64,000 nt of DNA from CAZIOH01 sp964540815 (GTDB taxonomy: Bacteria > Myxococcota_A > Polyangia > Fen-1088). The notes below the pieces were generated by a model. The model saw nothing but the letters and a program-made list of their open reading frames with translations, was not told the DNA's origin and made no database searches. Shown piece by piece: positions 25,686 to 34,234 of this stretch. The position numbers were made by a program, and so were the translations under genes. The stretch covers positions 1 to 64,000 of the forward strand of contig CAZIOH010000032.1 in NCBI GenBank assembly GCA_964540815.1, given 5' to 3'. Within the stretch, counting starts at the first letter, position 1. The number at the start of each line of letters is the position of its first letter.

Positions 25686-28350
25686 GGTCGAGCACCCTAG
25701 CACGGGCCGCCTGGGCGGTGACGAGGCAGGCCACAGCGGCGGCGGCGGCGGCGGCGAGAGTCCCGCGGCGCCGTTCGTGTGGCGCCTGCCAGGCGCCACC
25801 GCGGCGGGCCCCACCCGCACCGCGGGGCGGGCCCCCCGCGAGCCGGGCCCATCACGGCCGGGCGACCCTGGGCCGCCCGACCGAGCGCCCGACGCCGAAG
25901 CCCAGCTTCCACCAGGCATCGGTGGCAAGGCCCGCTCGCTGGTTCGGCTGGCCGCGCTCGGGCTGCCCACGCCTCCGGCGTACGTGGTGACCACGGCCCT
26001 CGGCGAGGCGGTCGTCGCCGAGCTGCGCGGCGGTCGGCCGCTCCCCCGCGCGCTCGCCTCCGTCGAGGATCTCGAGGCCCTGGCGGCCATCCGGCGCGGC
26101 CTCGCCACCGTGGAGCTCCCCGCGCGCTTCCGGAGCGAGCTGGCGGTGGCGCTGGACGCGCTGGAGCACGAGGGCCCGGACAGGGTGGGGGACCCCGCAG
26201 GCGGTCGGGAAAGACGGGATCCGGAAGATCGCCCCGCCGAGCTCGCACGTCTCGCCCCTGGCGCCGAGTCGCGCTATGCCGTGCGTTCCTCGAGCCCGCT
26301 CGAGGACACCCCGGGGGCGCTCGCCCCCGGCATCTTCCGGTCGGAGCTCGGCGTGGCGCGCGGCGAGATCGAGACGGCCGTGCGCCGGGTCCTGGCATCC
26401 GCCTTCTCGCCGGCCGCCTGGACGTACCTGGCCGCGCACGGTCAGCCGAGCGACCCGCCGCGCGGGGCGATGGCGGTCTTGATTCACCCCTTCGTGGCGG
26501 GAGACGCCACGGGCGCCGCCGTCTTCGACCCCGGGGACCTGGCAGAGCCGCGCGTGGCCGTCTCGAGCGGTCAGCTCGCGCGGGATCCCGGCGGCCAGCC
26601 CCAGCCGACCTCGGCCGAGCGCGCCATCCACGCGGGCCTGCGGCGCGCGGCCGCGCGCTTCGGCGCCGTGGAGCTCGAGTGGGTGGCCGAAGGCGCGAAC
26701 GCAACGTTCTTGCAGATGCGGCCGTTCGAGTCGGGTCATCTGTCCGAGCGCGGCCGAAGTCCGCAGGACACTCGACGGGACACCCGGTCACGCCGGCTTC
26801 CCACGTCCTGGCGCTGGGACGCCGCCCACAACCCGGCCCCGCTGTCGGCGGCGCAGACCGGCCTCGTGGAGTGGGTCAACGAGGCCTGCGCGACGCCTTT
26901 CGAGCAGACCGTGGTCGACGGATACCTGTACGTCCGACCCCGCCCGAGCCCGGCGGGGCCAGGAGATCACGATGCCGGTCTCGGCGACGGTGCCAGCCGG
27001 GATGCCGGTGGCGACACCGTCGTCGGGCGTGCGGCCCTCGGGCATACGGCCTTCGGGCGTACAGCCTTCGGGCGCGCGGCGTTCGACGCGCTCGTCGCGA
27101 GCACCCTGGCCCGCATCGCGGGGCTCGGCGACCCTCCCCCGCTGGAGGACGCGCTCGCGATCTTCGCGGAGGCCTACCAGAAACTCTTCGGGGAAATCGC
27201 TCCGGCCTCGACGCGGGCCCGCGTCGAGCTGCGGGCAGAGCTCGCGCGGCTCTTCGGCGAGGACCACCCGGAAGGCACGCCGTGGTTCTGGCTGGAGGGC
27301 GTCGATTCGGCGGCGACCCGGCGCGCGATCGCCGCCGGCGGCCTGGCCCGCGCGCGAGGAGGTCGGGCACGGGGCGAAGCCCTGGCGCGGTACCTGGACG
27401 CCTTCGGGGACGAGAGCCCCGCGTGGGACGTGCGCGAGCCAACCTGGCGCGAAGATCCCGCGCGCCTGCTGCGGGCGAGCGCAGCGGACGACGCCCTGGA
27501 CTGGGACCCGCCACACGCACGCGACGAACCGGCCACGGCCACGGCCACGCCCACGGCCACGGCGGCCGCCGCGGCGGAGGCGACGGCGCGCGCCTCCCGG
27601 CGGGAGGATTGCCTGGCGCGCTTGCCGGCGCCCGAGCGCACGCGCCTCTCGGCGGTCGTGGTCTCGGCGCGCCTCGCGGCTGAGGTGATGGAGGATGACG
27701 ACGCCTTCTATGCGCGGCTCCAGGCCCTCGTGCGACGCGCCCTGCTCGGGCTCGGGCGCCGCCTGTGCGACGGGGACGGGCCGCGCCTGGCCCGTCCCGA
27801 GGACGTGTTCGATCTGCCGCTCGGGCTCGTGCGCACGCTCGCCCCGGCCCCCGACCGGAGCTCCGGCGAAGCCGCCCAGCGGCCCCCCGTGCCCGATCTC
27901 GCCGCCCTGGCGCGCGCCGGACGGGAGGCCTGGGAAAGGCAGCGCGGCGCGCCCCCCCCGCCGGAGGCCGCGGGCTTCCCATCCCACGACCTGGCGGTGC
28001 CGCCGGCGCGGCCCACGGCGCGTCCGCCGGCCGGGCTCATCCGCGGTCAGCCGGGCGCGCCGGGGCAAGCCATCGGCCGCGCCGTCCACCACCCGCCCTC
28101 GGCTCCGCTAGGCGCCGGGAGCATTCTCATCGCCACGACCATCTTGCCCACCGAGCTGCCGCTCGTCGCCCCGGGCGGTCTCGTCACGCAGACCGGCTCT
28201 CCGCTCGGCCACGTGGCGGCTCAGGCCCGCGAGCGCGGCATCCCGGCCGTGGTCGACGCGGCCGGCGCCCTCGCCCACATCCCCGAGGGCGCGCTGGTGA
28301 TCGTGGACGGAGATCGCGGCGAGGTCAGCTGGCGGGACGCCGACGGTTGA
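25684..28350 (+). CDS. PEP-utilising phosphotransferase, rifampicin phosphotransferase-like architecture
   Basis: 888 aa from the ATG at 25684; a GTG at 25777 is an alternative, and homology starts near residue 80. The N-terminal PPDK/PEP-synthase ATP-grasp domain shows GIGGKARSLVRLAALGLPTPP, RYAVRSSSPLEDTPGALAPGIF and VELEWVAEGANATFLQMRP. A middle region (about 380-780) begins WRWDAAHNPAPLS and probably binds the acceptor. The C-terminal swivelling domain has the phospho-His motif TQTGSPLGHVAAQARERGIPAVV (His843). It should pass a phosphate from ATP via His to an unknown acceptor. Two repeat insertions lie in the middle domain. Confidence 0.82.
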   Translation: MVEHPSTGRLGGDEAGHSGGGGGGESPAAPFVWRLPGATAAGPTRTAGRAPREPGPSRPGDPGPPDRAPDAEAQLPPGIGGKARSLVRLAALGLPTPPAYVVTTALGEAVVAELRGGRPLPRALASVEDLEALAAIRRGLATVELPARFRSELAVALDALEHEGPDRVGDPAGGRERRDPEDRPAELARLAPGAESRYAVRSSSPLEDTPGALAPGIFRSELGVARGEIETAVRRVLASAFSPAAWTYLAAHGQPSDPPRGAMAVLIHPFVAGDATGAAVFDPGDLAEPRVAVSSGQLARDPGGQPQPTSAERAIHAGLRRAAARFGAVELEWVAEGANATFLQMRPFESGHLSERGRSPQDTRRDTRSRRLPTSWRWDAAHNPAPLSAAQTGLVEWVNEACATPFEQTVVDGYLYVRPRPSPAGPGDHDAGLGDGASRDAGGDTVVGRAALGHTAFGRTAFGRAAFDALVASTLARIAGLGDPPPLEDALAIFAEAYQKLFGEIAPASTRARVELRAELARLFGEDHPEGTPWFWLEGVDSAATRRAIAAGGLARARGGRARGEALARYLDAFGDESPAWDVREPTWREDPARLLRASAADDALDWDPPHARDEPATATATPTATAAAAAEATARASRREDCLARLPAPERTRLSAVVVSARLAAEVMEDDDAFYARLQALVRRALLGLGRRLCDGDGPRLARPEDVFDLPLGLVRTLAPAPDRSSGEAAQRPPVPDLAALARAGREAWERQRGAPPPPEAAGFPSHDLAVPPARPTARPPAGLIRGQPGAPGQAIGRAVHHPPSAPLGAGSILIATTILPTELPLVAPGGLVTQTGSPLGHVAAQARERGIPAVVDAAGALAHIPEGALVIVDGDRGEVSWRDADG
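27025..27084 (+). repeat. 15-bp in-frame tandem repeat, four units
   Basis: Units of GGGC(G/A)(T/C)(A/G)C(G/A)GC(C/G)(C/T)TC start at 27025, 27040, 27055 and 27070. They encode Gly-Arg/His-Ala/Thr-Ala-Leu/Phe and disrupt the middle domain of the PEP-utilising enzyme. A second Ala-Thr microsatellite lies at about 27534-27585 in the same gene. Confidence 0.9.
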
Positions 28351-28391
28351 GCCCGAGCCCCCCGCCGCGGCGCCGGGCCGAGCTCCCACCG

Positions 28392-30383
28392 TCACCGCGC
28401 GTCGAGCACCGTGCGGGTCTTGCGAGCCAGGGTCGCCGGGGTGATGGGCTTCTGAAGGTACGCGATGCTGCCTTTGAGGGCGCCGTGCCGGATCAGCGCA
28501 TCGTCGGTGTAGCCCGACATGCACAACACCTTCATGGTGGGGCGGAGGCGGACCAGGCGCTCCGCAAGCTCGGGCCCTCCCATCTGTGGCATGACCACGT
28601 CCGACACCAGCAGATCGATGTTGCCCGGGTGCTGCTCGGCCGCGGCCATGGCCTCGACGCCGTTGCGCGCCTCGATCACCCGATAGCCCTGCTTGAGCAG
28701 GATCTCCCGCGCGACCTTGCGAATCTGATCCTCGTCCTCGACGAGCAGGATGGTCTCTGAGCCCCGGAGATCCTCGACCAAGGTTGGGCCGCTCGCCTCG
28801 GCGTCCGGCTCTCCCGCCACCCTCGGCAGGTACACCCGGAACGTCGTGCCTCTCCCGGGCTCGCTGTAGACCCAGACCGCGCCGCCCGAGCGCTCGACGA
28901 TCCCGAGCACGGTCGAGAGCCCGAGGCCGGTGCCCTTGCCCTTTTCCTTGGTGGTGAAGAACGGCTCGAAGATGCGCTTCTGGGTCTCCCGGTCCATCCC
29001 GGTCCCCGTGTCCGAGACCGCCAGCATCACGTAGGGCCCCGGCGCCACGCCGAGGTGGGTTCGCGCGTAGTCCTCGTCGAGGACCACGCTCCTCGTCTCG
29101 AGGGTCAGCTTGCCGCCGGGGGGCGTGGCGTCACGGGCGTTGACCACCAGGTTCATGATGACCTGGTCGAGGTGGCTCGGATCGGCCTGCACCAGCGCGG
29201 GGACCTCGGTCCGATGATGAACGAGCTCGATGTCCTCGCCGACGATGTGGCGGAGGAGCTTGTCGAGGTTCGCCACCGTGACGTTCAGATCGAGGATCCG
29301 CGGGGCCACCACCTCCTGCCGGCTGAACATCAGGAGCTGACGCGTGAGATCGGCCCCCCGCTGCCCCGCGCGGGCGATCTCCTCCAGATCCTCGCGGATG
29401 GCCTCGGCCGGTCCCAGCTCCTCGAGCAGGATCGATGTTCGGCTGAGGATGACCGAGAGCAGGTTGTTGAAGTCGTGCGCCACCCCCCCCGCGAGCCTCC
29501 CGATGGCCTCCATCTTCTGGGACTGGCGCAGCTGCTCCTCGCTGCGCCAGAGGGCCTCCTCGGCGCGCTTCTGGGCGGTGAGATCGATCATGAAGACGAT
29601 GAGGCGCGTCCCGTCGAGCATGGCCGCCCCGACCAGCACGGTGACGCGACTGCCATCCTTCCGGACGTAGGTCTTCTCGAAGGGTGACGCGACCCCGCGG
29701 GTCCGCAGCTCCTCCATCGTGCGTTGCTTGGGGCCGGACGGCCGGTCGACCCCCGGGAGATCTTGCCACCGGATCTTCCCAGCCTGTCCCCCCAGGCTCC
29801 CTTGGGTTCCCATCAGCTCCTCCCTTGGGAAGCCCAGCATGTCGACGAAGGCATCGTTGACCTCGAGGATCTCCCCGGAGAGATCCCCCACGAGGACCGC
29901 GATCAGCCCCGACTCGGTGAGCCTGGAGAAGCGGGTCTCGCTGGCCCGCAGCTGCACCTGGCTCCGGCGCAGGGCCGCCCGGCGCTGGTGCTCACGCCGC
30001 TCGCGCTCGATCACCGGCGCCAGGCGCGCGAGCTTGTCCTTCAGCACGTAGTCGTGGGCGCCCGCACGCATGGCCTCGACCGCCAGCTCCTCCCCGACCG
30101 TCCCCGACACGATGATGAAGGGCAGGTCGAGCCCGGTCTCCTTCACCACCCGGAGGGCGGCCAGGGCATTGAACCGCGGCATCGACCAGTCGCTGATGAC
30201 GAGATCCCAGGTGCCGATCGCGAGCGCCGAGCGCAGGGCCTCGGCGTCCTCGACCCGCTCGGAGTCCACCGCGTGCCCGGCCCGGCGGATCTCGCGCAGG
30301 ACCAGCTTGGCGTCGGTGGCCGAGTCCTCGACCAGGAGGACGCGCAGGGGCGCGCCCGCGGGCTCAGCCGGCCCGCCGCTCAT
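28392..30383 (-). CDS. Hybrid histidine kinase (REC-PAS-HisKA-HATPase-REC)
   Basis: 663 aa, no membrane segment. An N-terminal receiver (about 13-130, acceptor Asp65 in ISDWSMP) is followed by a PAS domain (about 145-265), the dimerisation domain with [14 protein letters not shown], an ATPase domain ([37 protein letters not shown]) and a C-terminal receiver ([31 protein letters not shown]). The ATG overlaps the stop of the preceding response regulator (ATGA). It is the last gene of a three-gene phosphorelay operon. The N-terminal receiver suggests input from the upstream kinase. Confidence 0.94.
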   Translation of the reverse strand: MSGGPAEPAGAPLRVLLVEDSATDAKLVLREIRRAGHAVDSERVEDAEALRSALAIGTWDLVISDWSMPRFNALAALRVVKETGLDLPFIIVSGTVGEELAVEAMRAGAHDYVLKDKLARLAPVIERERREHQRRAALRRSQVQLRASETRFSRLTESGLIAVLVGDLSGEILEVNDAFVDMLGFPREELMGTQGSLGGQAGKIRWQDLPGVDRPSGPKQRTMEELRTRGVASPFEKTYVRKDGSRVTVLVGAAMLDGTRLIVFMIDLTAQKRAEEALWRSEEQLRQSQKMEAIGRLAGGVAHDFNNLLSVILSRTSILLEELGPAEAIREDLEEIARAGQRGADLTRQLLMFSRQEVVAPRILDLNVTVANLDKLLRHIVGEDIELVHHRTEVPALVQADPSHLDQVIMNLVVNARDATPPGGKLTLETRSVVLDEDYARTHLGVAPGPYVMLAVSDTGTGMDRETQKRIFEPFFTTKEKGKGTGLGLSTVLGIVERSGGAVWVYSEPGRGTTFRVYLPRVAGEPDAEASGPTLVEDLRGSETILLVEDEDQIRKVAREILLKQGYRVIEARNGVEAMAAAEQHPGNIDLLVSDVVMPQMGGPELAERLVRLRPTMKVLCMSGYTDDALIRHGALKGSIAYLQKPITPATLARKTRTVLDAR

Positions 30384-30817
30384 CGTGCCCCCGGCGGAAC
30401 GTTCAGCAGCATCCAGAAGAGCCCGAGGGCCCGGGCCGCATCCGCGAACTCGACGAAGTCCACCGGCTTGCGGACGTAGGCGTTGGCCCCGAGCGCGTAG
30501 CTGCGGGCGATGTCCTCGGCCTCCTTGGAGGCGGTCAGGATCACCACCGGCAGGCTCCGGGTGCGCTCGTCCGCGCGGATCCGCTCGAGGACCGCGAGGC
30601 CGTCGAGGCGCGGCAGCTTGAGATCGAGCAGCAGCACGGCGGGGAGCATCCCGACGTCCCGGCCCAGAAAGGTTCCAGTGCCGAAGAGGTAGTCGAGCAC
30701 CTCGGCCCCGTCCCGGACCACGACGATCTCGTTCACCAGGCCCGACTTCTTGAAGGCACGGATCGTGAGCTTCTCGTCGGTGGGATTGTCCTCGGCCAGG
30801 AGCAGGATCCGGTTCAT
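30380..30817 (-). CDS. Single-domain response regulator, Rcp1-like
   Basis: 145 aa, one receiver domain and no output domain. Acidic pocket AEDN (residues 9-10), acceptor Asp65 in LLLDLKLP, Thr in ILTAS and Lys in VRKPVDF are all present. The insertion DYLFGTGTFLGRDVG between strand 2 and strand 3 is typical of the Rcp1 group paired with phytochrome-like kinases. Start and stop both overlap neighbours by 4 bp. It probably shuttles phosphate between the two kinases. Confidence 0.95.
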   Translation of the reverse strand: MNRILLLAEDNPTDEKLTIRAFKKSGLVNEIVVVRDGAEVLDYLFGTGTFLGRDVGMLPAVLLLDLKLPRLDGLAVLERIRADERTRSLPVVILTASKEAEDIARSYALGANAYVRKPVDFVEFADAARALGLFWMLLNVPPGAR

Positions 30818-33800
30818 GGTGCGCTCCTGGCGGGTTCGACCCCGGACTCGAGCGTCGCGGTCGCCGTTGCCGTCGCCGTTGCTGTTGCTGTTGCNNNNNN
30901 NNNNNNNNNNNNNNNNNNNNNNNNNNNNNNNNNNNNNNNNNNNNNNNNNNNNNNNNNNNNNNNNNNNNNNNNNNNNNNNNNNNNNNNNNNNNNNGTTGCT
31001 GTTGCTGTTGCCAACCCCGGCCGTCCGTGGGTCGTCCCCGGCAAGGTGAGAAGGAACGTCGCGCCCGCGCCGACGCGACCCTCGGCCCAGATCTGCCCGC
31101 CGTGGCGATGGACGATCCGTTGTACGGTGGCAAGACCGATGCCGGTGCCGGGAAACTCGGCCACCGTGTGCACGCGCTGGAACGGCGCGAACAGCTTGGC
31201 CGCGTGGGCCATGTCGAACCCCGCGCCGTTATCGCGCACGAACAGGGCGCGCTCCCCGTCGTGGACCCGGCTGCCAAATTCGATCTGGGCCGCCGCCACC
31301 TTGCCGGTGAACTTCCAGGCATTCCCGAGCAGGTTGTCGAACAGCACCCGCGCGAGCTGGGGATCGGCCCGGGTCCACAGGTTCTCCTCGATCACGACCT
31401 TCACCCGCCGTCCGGGCTCGGCGGCCGCCAGCTGGGCGGCGGAGAGCCGGACCAGCCCGGACAGATCGATGAAGGCGGGCCTCCATTCGTTGCGGGTCAC
31501 GCGGGACAGCGAGAGCAGGGCATCGATGAGCTGGCCCATCTTCTCGGCGTTGGAGCGAATCTCCCGCAGACAGTCCTGGCCGTCGGGATCGAGGCGCTCG
31601 CTGTAGTCCTCGAGGAGGATCTGGGCGAACCCGCTCATCCCCCGCAGGGGGGCCCGCAGGTCGTGGGCCACCGAGTAGCTGAAGGCCTCGAGCTCGCGGT
31701 TGGCGGCCTCCGCCCGCTCCTTGGCGCCGGCCAGCGCCTCGGCGGCGCGGCGGCGATCGGTGATGTCCCGGGCCACCTTCGAGATGCCGACGATCCGTCC
31801 CCGCGGATCGCGCACCGGCGAGATCGTGACGGAGACCTCGATGTCCCGCCCATCCTTGCGCCGTCGCACGGTATCGAAGTGCATCACCTCGCCCCCGCCG
31901 ACGGTCTTCAGGATCTGCTCCTCCTCGGCCTCGCGTCCGGGCGGGATCAGCACCGCCACCGGTCGCCCCACGATCTCGTCGGCGGTGTACCCGAAGAGCT
32001 GCTCACCCCCGAGGTTCCAGCTCACGATGGTTCCGTCGAGCCGCTTGGCGATCACCGCGTCGGCGGTGGAGGTCACGATGGCCGCCAGCAGGGCCCGTTG
32101 CGCCTCCTCCTCCTTGCGCAGGGTGATGTCGCGGATCGCGCTCGAGACCAGACGCCCGCTCTCTGTCTCGAGCGGGCTCAGGCTCACCTCCATGGGAAAC
32201 TCCGTCCCGTCCTTGCGCCGGCCCCACAGATCGAGGCCGGAGCCCATCCGGCGGACGCTGGCGTCGCCGAGGTAGCCGGCCCGCTGGGTCACGTGTCCGG
32301 TCCGGTAACGCTCGGGGAGCAGGACCTCGATGGGCTGGTGGAGGATCTCGTCGCGGGTGTATCCAAACAGGGCCTCGACCTGCGCGTTGACGAAGACGAT
32401 CGCCCCCTCGGCGTCGGCTATCACCATGGCGTCCGGGGCGGCCTCGAGCAGGCTCTTGAACCTGCGGTCGGCCTCGCGCTCCGAGCGCAGCTGCTCGAGG
32501 GCCGCGGCGGCCTGCTTGCGCTCCGTGAGATCGAGCACGAAGGAGATCACCTCATCGGTGCTGCCCGGAATCCTGGCCGACCCGACCATCACCGGGACGC
32601 GGCGGCCGTCCTTCCGGAGGAGCTCCTTTTCTCGCAGCCCCGCCACCCCGGTGGCGTTGAGCTGAGCGATGGCGCGCTCGTCCACGCGTCGCCACTCCGG
32701 CGGGGTGAGCTCGGACCAGGCGATCTGCCCGGAGAGGATCTCCTCGCGAGAATGGCCGATGAGCGCCATCAGGCTGTCGTTGACCTCCATGATGCGGCCA
32801 CCCACCTGACCCACGACGATGCCGATCACCCCCGCCTCGGAGAGGGTGGCGAAGCGCGCCTCGGCCCTTCGCTGGGCCGCGAGCGCCTGCTCCGCGGCGT
32901 CGCGCGCAGCCTGGGCCACGGCGAACGAGCGCGCGTTGCCGATCGCGAGCGCCGCGTGATCCGCCACGCTCTGCACGAAGGCCAGATCGTCCTCGGTGTA
33001 GGACGGACCGGCTTCGGTGCGCAGGAGACTGACGATCCCGACCAGCTCGCCCCGGCACATGAGCGGCAAGGTCATGGCGGAGGTCACCGCGAGTCGCTCG
33101 AGGAGGGCGCGGTAGCGTGGCTCGCTGCTTGCCGCGAAGTCGGCCGGCCCGATCCGCGGGACGAGGAGCGGTCGCCGTGTGGCCATCACGCGGCCCGAGA
33201 TTCCCTCGCCGATGCGCTGCCGCCCGGACACCATCCCCTCGCGCGCGGCCGCCAGCAACCCCGGATCGCGGTGGTAGATGGCCCCCCTCGCCTCCAGCCA
33301 CTGCCCGTCGTCCGAGGTCATCCGCAACGAGCAGAGGTCGCCCACCTCCTCGCCGAGACGGCGGACCACCACCTGCACCAGAACCTCGAGATCGAAGGTC
33401 GTGGCCGCAAAGTCGCGGGCCGCGTCGGTGAGAACCCGCAAGCGGTCAGCCATCCGCTTCTTCTCGACAGACTCCCAGCGCGCCTCGGCGAGCAGGCGCG
33501 CGTTGGTGATGGCCAGCGCCGCGTGCGCGGCCAGGTTCTGGGCGAGCTCGAGATCCTGAAGATCGAACGGGGGGCTCTCCGACCGAAAGCGCGCGAGGAT
33601 GAGCACGCCGATGGCCCGCGTCCCAGTCGCCCGAGCCTGCGCGCGCAGCGCCACCACCAGGAGGCTATGGATCCCGATGTCGCGCATGAGCTGGCCAATC
33701 TGCGCGCTCTGCGGGAGCCGGGAGAGATCGAGGGTCGGGGCCAAGAATGGCACGCCGCTTTCGAAGACCTCGCGGACGAGGGCGTGCCGCTCGAGGAGGA

Positions 33801-34125
33801 GCGGCTCGGACAGGGCCTCCCGCAGACGGCGGCAGGTGTCGGGATCGGGATCGAAGGCGGCGGCGGGCTCGACGCGCAGGCCGTCGTCGGAGGCGAGCAG
33901 GACCACGCAATAATCGCGGATGACCTCCGCGACCCGACGCGCGACCGTGTCGATGACCCGCGAGGGATCCTCGGTGGCCTCGGCGAAGGCGCGCATGGCC
34001 TCGGAGAGGATCCCGAGGCGGGCCTGCTGGCGCCCGGAGCTCGGAGCTGCATCGGCGTCCACCGCGGCGACAGGTTCTGCCCTCGCGCCGTTGCCCCCGA
34101 CCGTTGCGGCCACACGCATCCCCAC
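30814..34125 (-). CDS. Cytosolic GAF-GAF-PAS-PAS-PAS histidine kinase
   Basis: About 1103 aa including the gap. Start is GTG at 34125 or ATG at 34119. Two GAF domains (about 40-215 and 240-405) are followed by three PAS domains (about 425-545, 560-680, 690-800), a HisKA domain with YSVAHDLRAPLRG, and an ATPase domain (LFDNLLGNAWKFT, DNGAGFD, GTGIGLATV). There is no membrane segment and no obvious bilin-binding Cys, so the GAF ligand is unknown. The C-terminus is an Ala-Thr dipeptide repeat interrupted by the assembly gap. It is the first gene of the phosphorelay operon. Confidence 0.92.
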   Translation of the reverse strand: MGMRVAATVGGNGARAEPVAAVDADAAPSSGRQQARLGILSEAMRAFAEATEDPSRVIDTVARRVAEVIRDYCVVLLASDDGLRVEPAAAFDPDPDTCRRLREALSEPLLLERHALVREVFESGVPFLAPTLDLSRLPQSAQIGQLMRDIGIHSLLVVALRAQARATGTRAIGVLILARFRSESPPFDLQDLELAQNLAAHAALAITNARLLAEARWESVEKKRMADRLRVLTDAARDFAATTFDLEVLVQVVVRRLGEEVGDLCSLRMTSDDGQWLEARGAIYHRDPGLLAAAREGMVSGRQRIGEGISGRVMATRRPLLVPRIGPADFAASSEPRYRALLERLAVTSAMTLPLMCRGELVGIVSLLRTEAGPSYTEDDLAFVQSVADHAALAIGNARSFAVAQAARDAAEQALAAQRRAEARFATLSEAGVIGIVVGQVGGRIMEVNDSLMALIGHSREEILSGQIAWSELTPPEWRRVDERAIAQLNATGVAGLREKELLRKDGRRVPVMVGSARIPGSTDEVISFVLDLTERKQAAAALEQLRSEREADRRFKSLLEAAPDAMVIADAEGAIVFVNAQVEALFGYTRDEILHQPIEVLLPERYRTGHVTQRAGYLGDASVRRMGSGLDLWGRRKDGTEFPMEVSLSPLETESGRLVSSAIRDITLRKEEEAQRALLAAIVTSTADAVIAKRLDGTIVSWNLGGEQLFGYTADEIVGRPVAVLIPPGREAEEEQILKTVGGGEVMHFDTVRRRKDGRDIEVSVTISPVRDPRGRIVGISKVARDITDRRRAAEALAGAKERAEAANRELEAFSYSVAHDLRAPLRGMSGFAQILLEDYSERLDPDGQDCLREIRSNAEKMGQLIDALLSLSRVTRNEWRPAFIDLSGLVRLSAAQLAAAEPGRRVKVVIEENLWTRADPQLARVLFDNLLGNAWKFTGKVAAAQIEFGSRVHDGERALFVRDNGAGFDMAHAAKLFAPFQRVHTVAEFPGTGIGLATVQRIVHRHGGQIWAEGRVGAGATFLLTLPGTTHGRPGLATATAXXXXXXXXXXXXXXXXXXXXXXXXXXXXXXXXXXATATATATATATATLESGVEPARSAP
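30895..30994. other. Scaffold gap of 100 N inside an Ala-Thr microsatellite
   Basis: Both sides end in the same 17 bases (GTTGCTGTTGCTGTTGC, plus strand), part of a hexanucleotide repeat coding for Ala-Thr in the kinase C-terminus. The reading frame is the same on each side. The gap is probably a collapsed repeat and may be far shorter than 100 bp. Confidence 0.85.
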
Positions 34126-34234
34126 CGTGGGGTTGATGGTATTTCCGGAACGTCTCCAGCGTCAAGGGCCTGGCCAGATCTGGCCAGGTTGCGACGCGGC
34201 TCGCCTGAGCCCGGCCCTCGGGCCCGTCGAAGGA

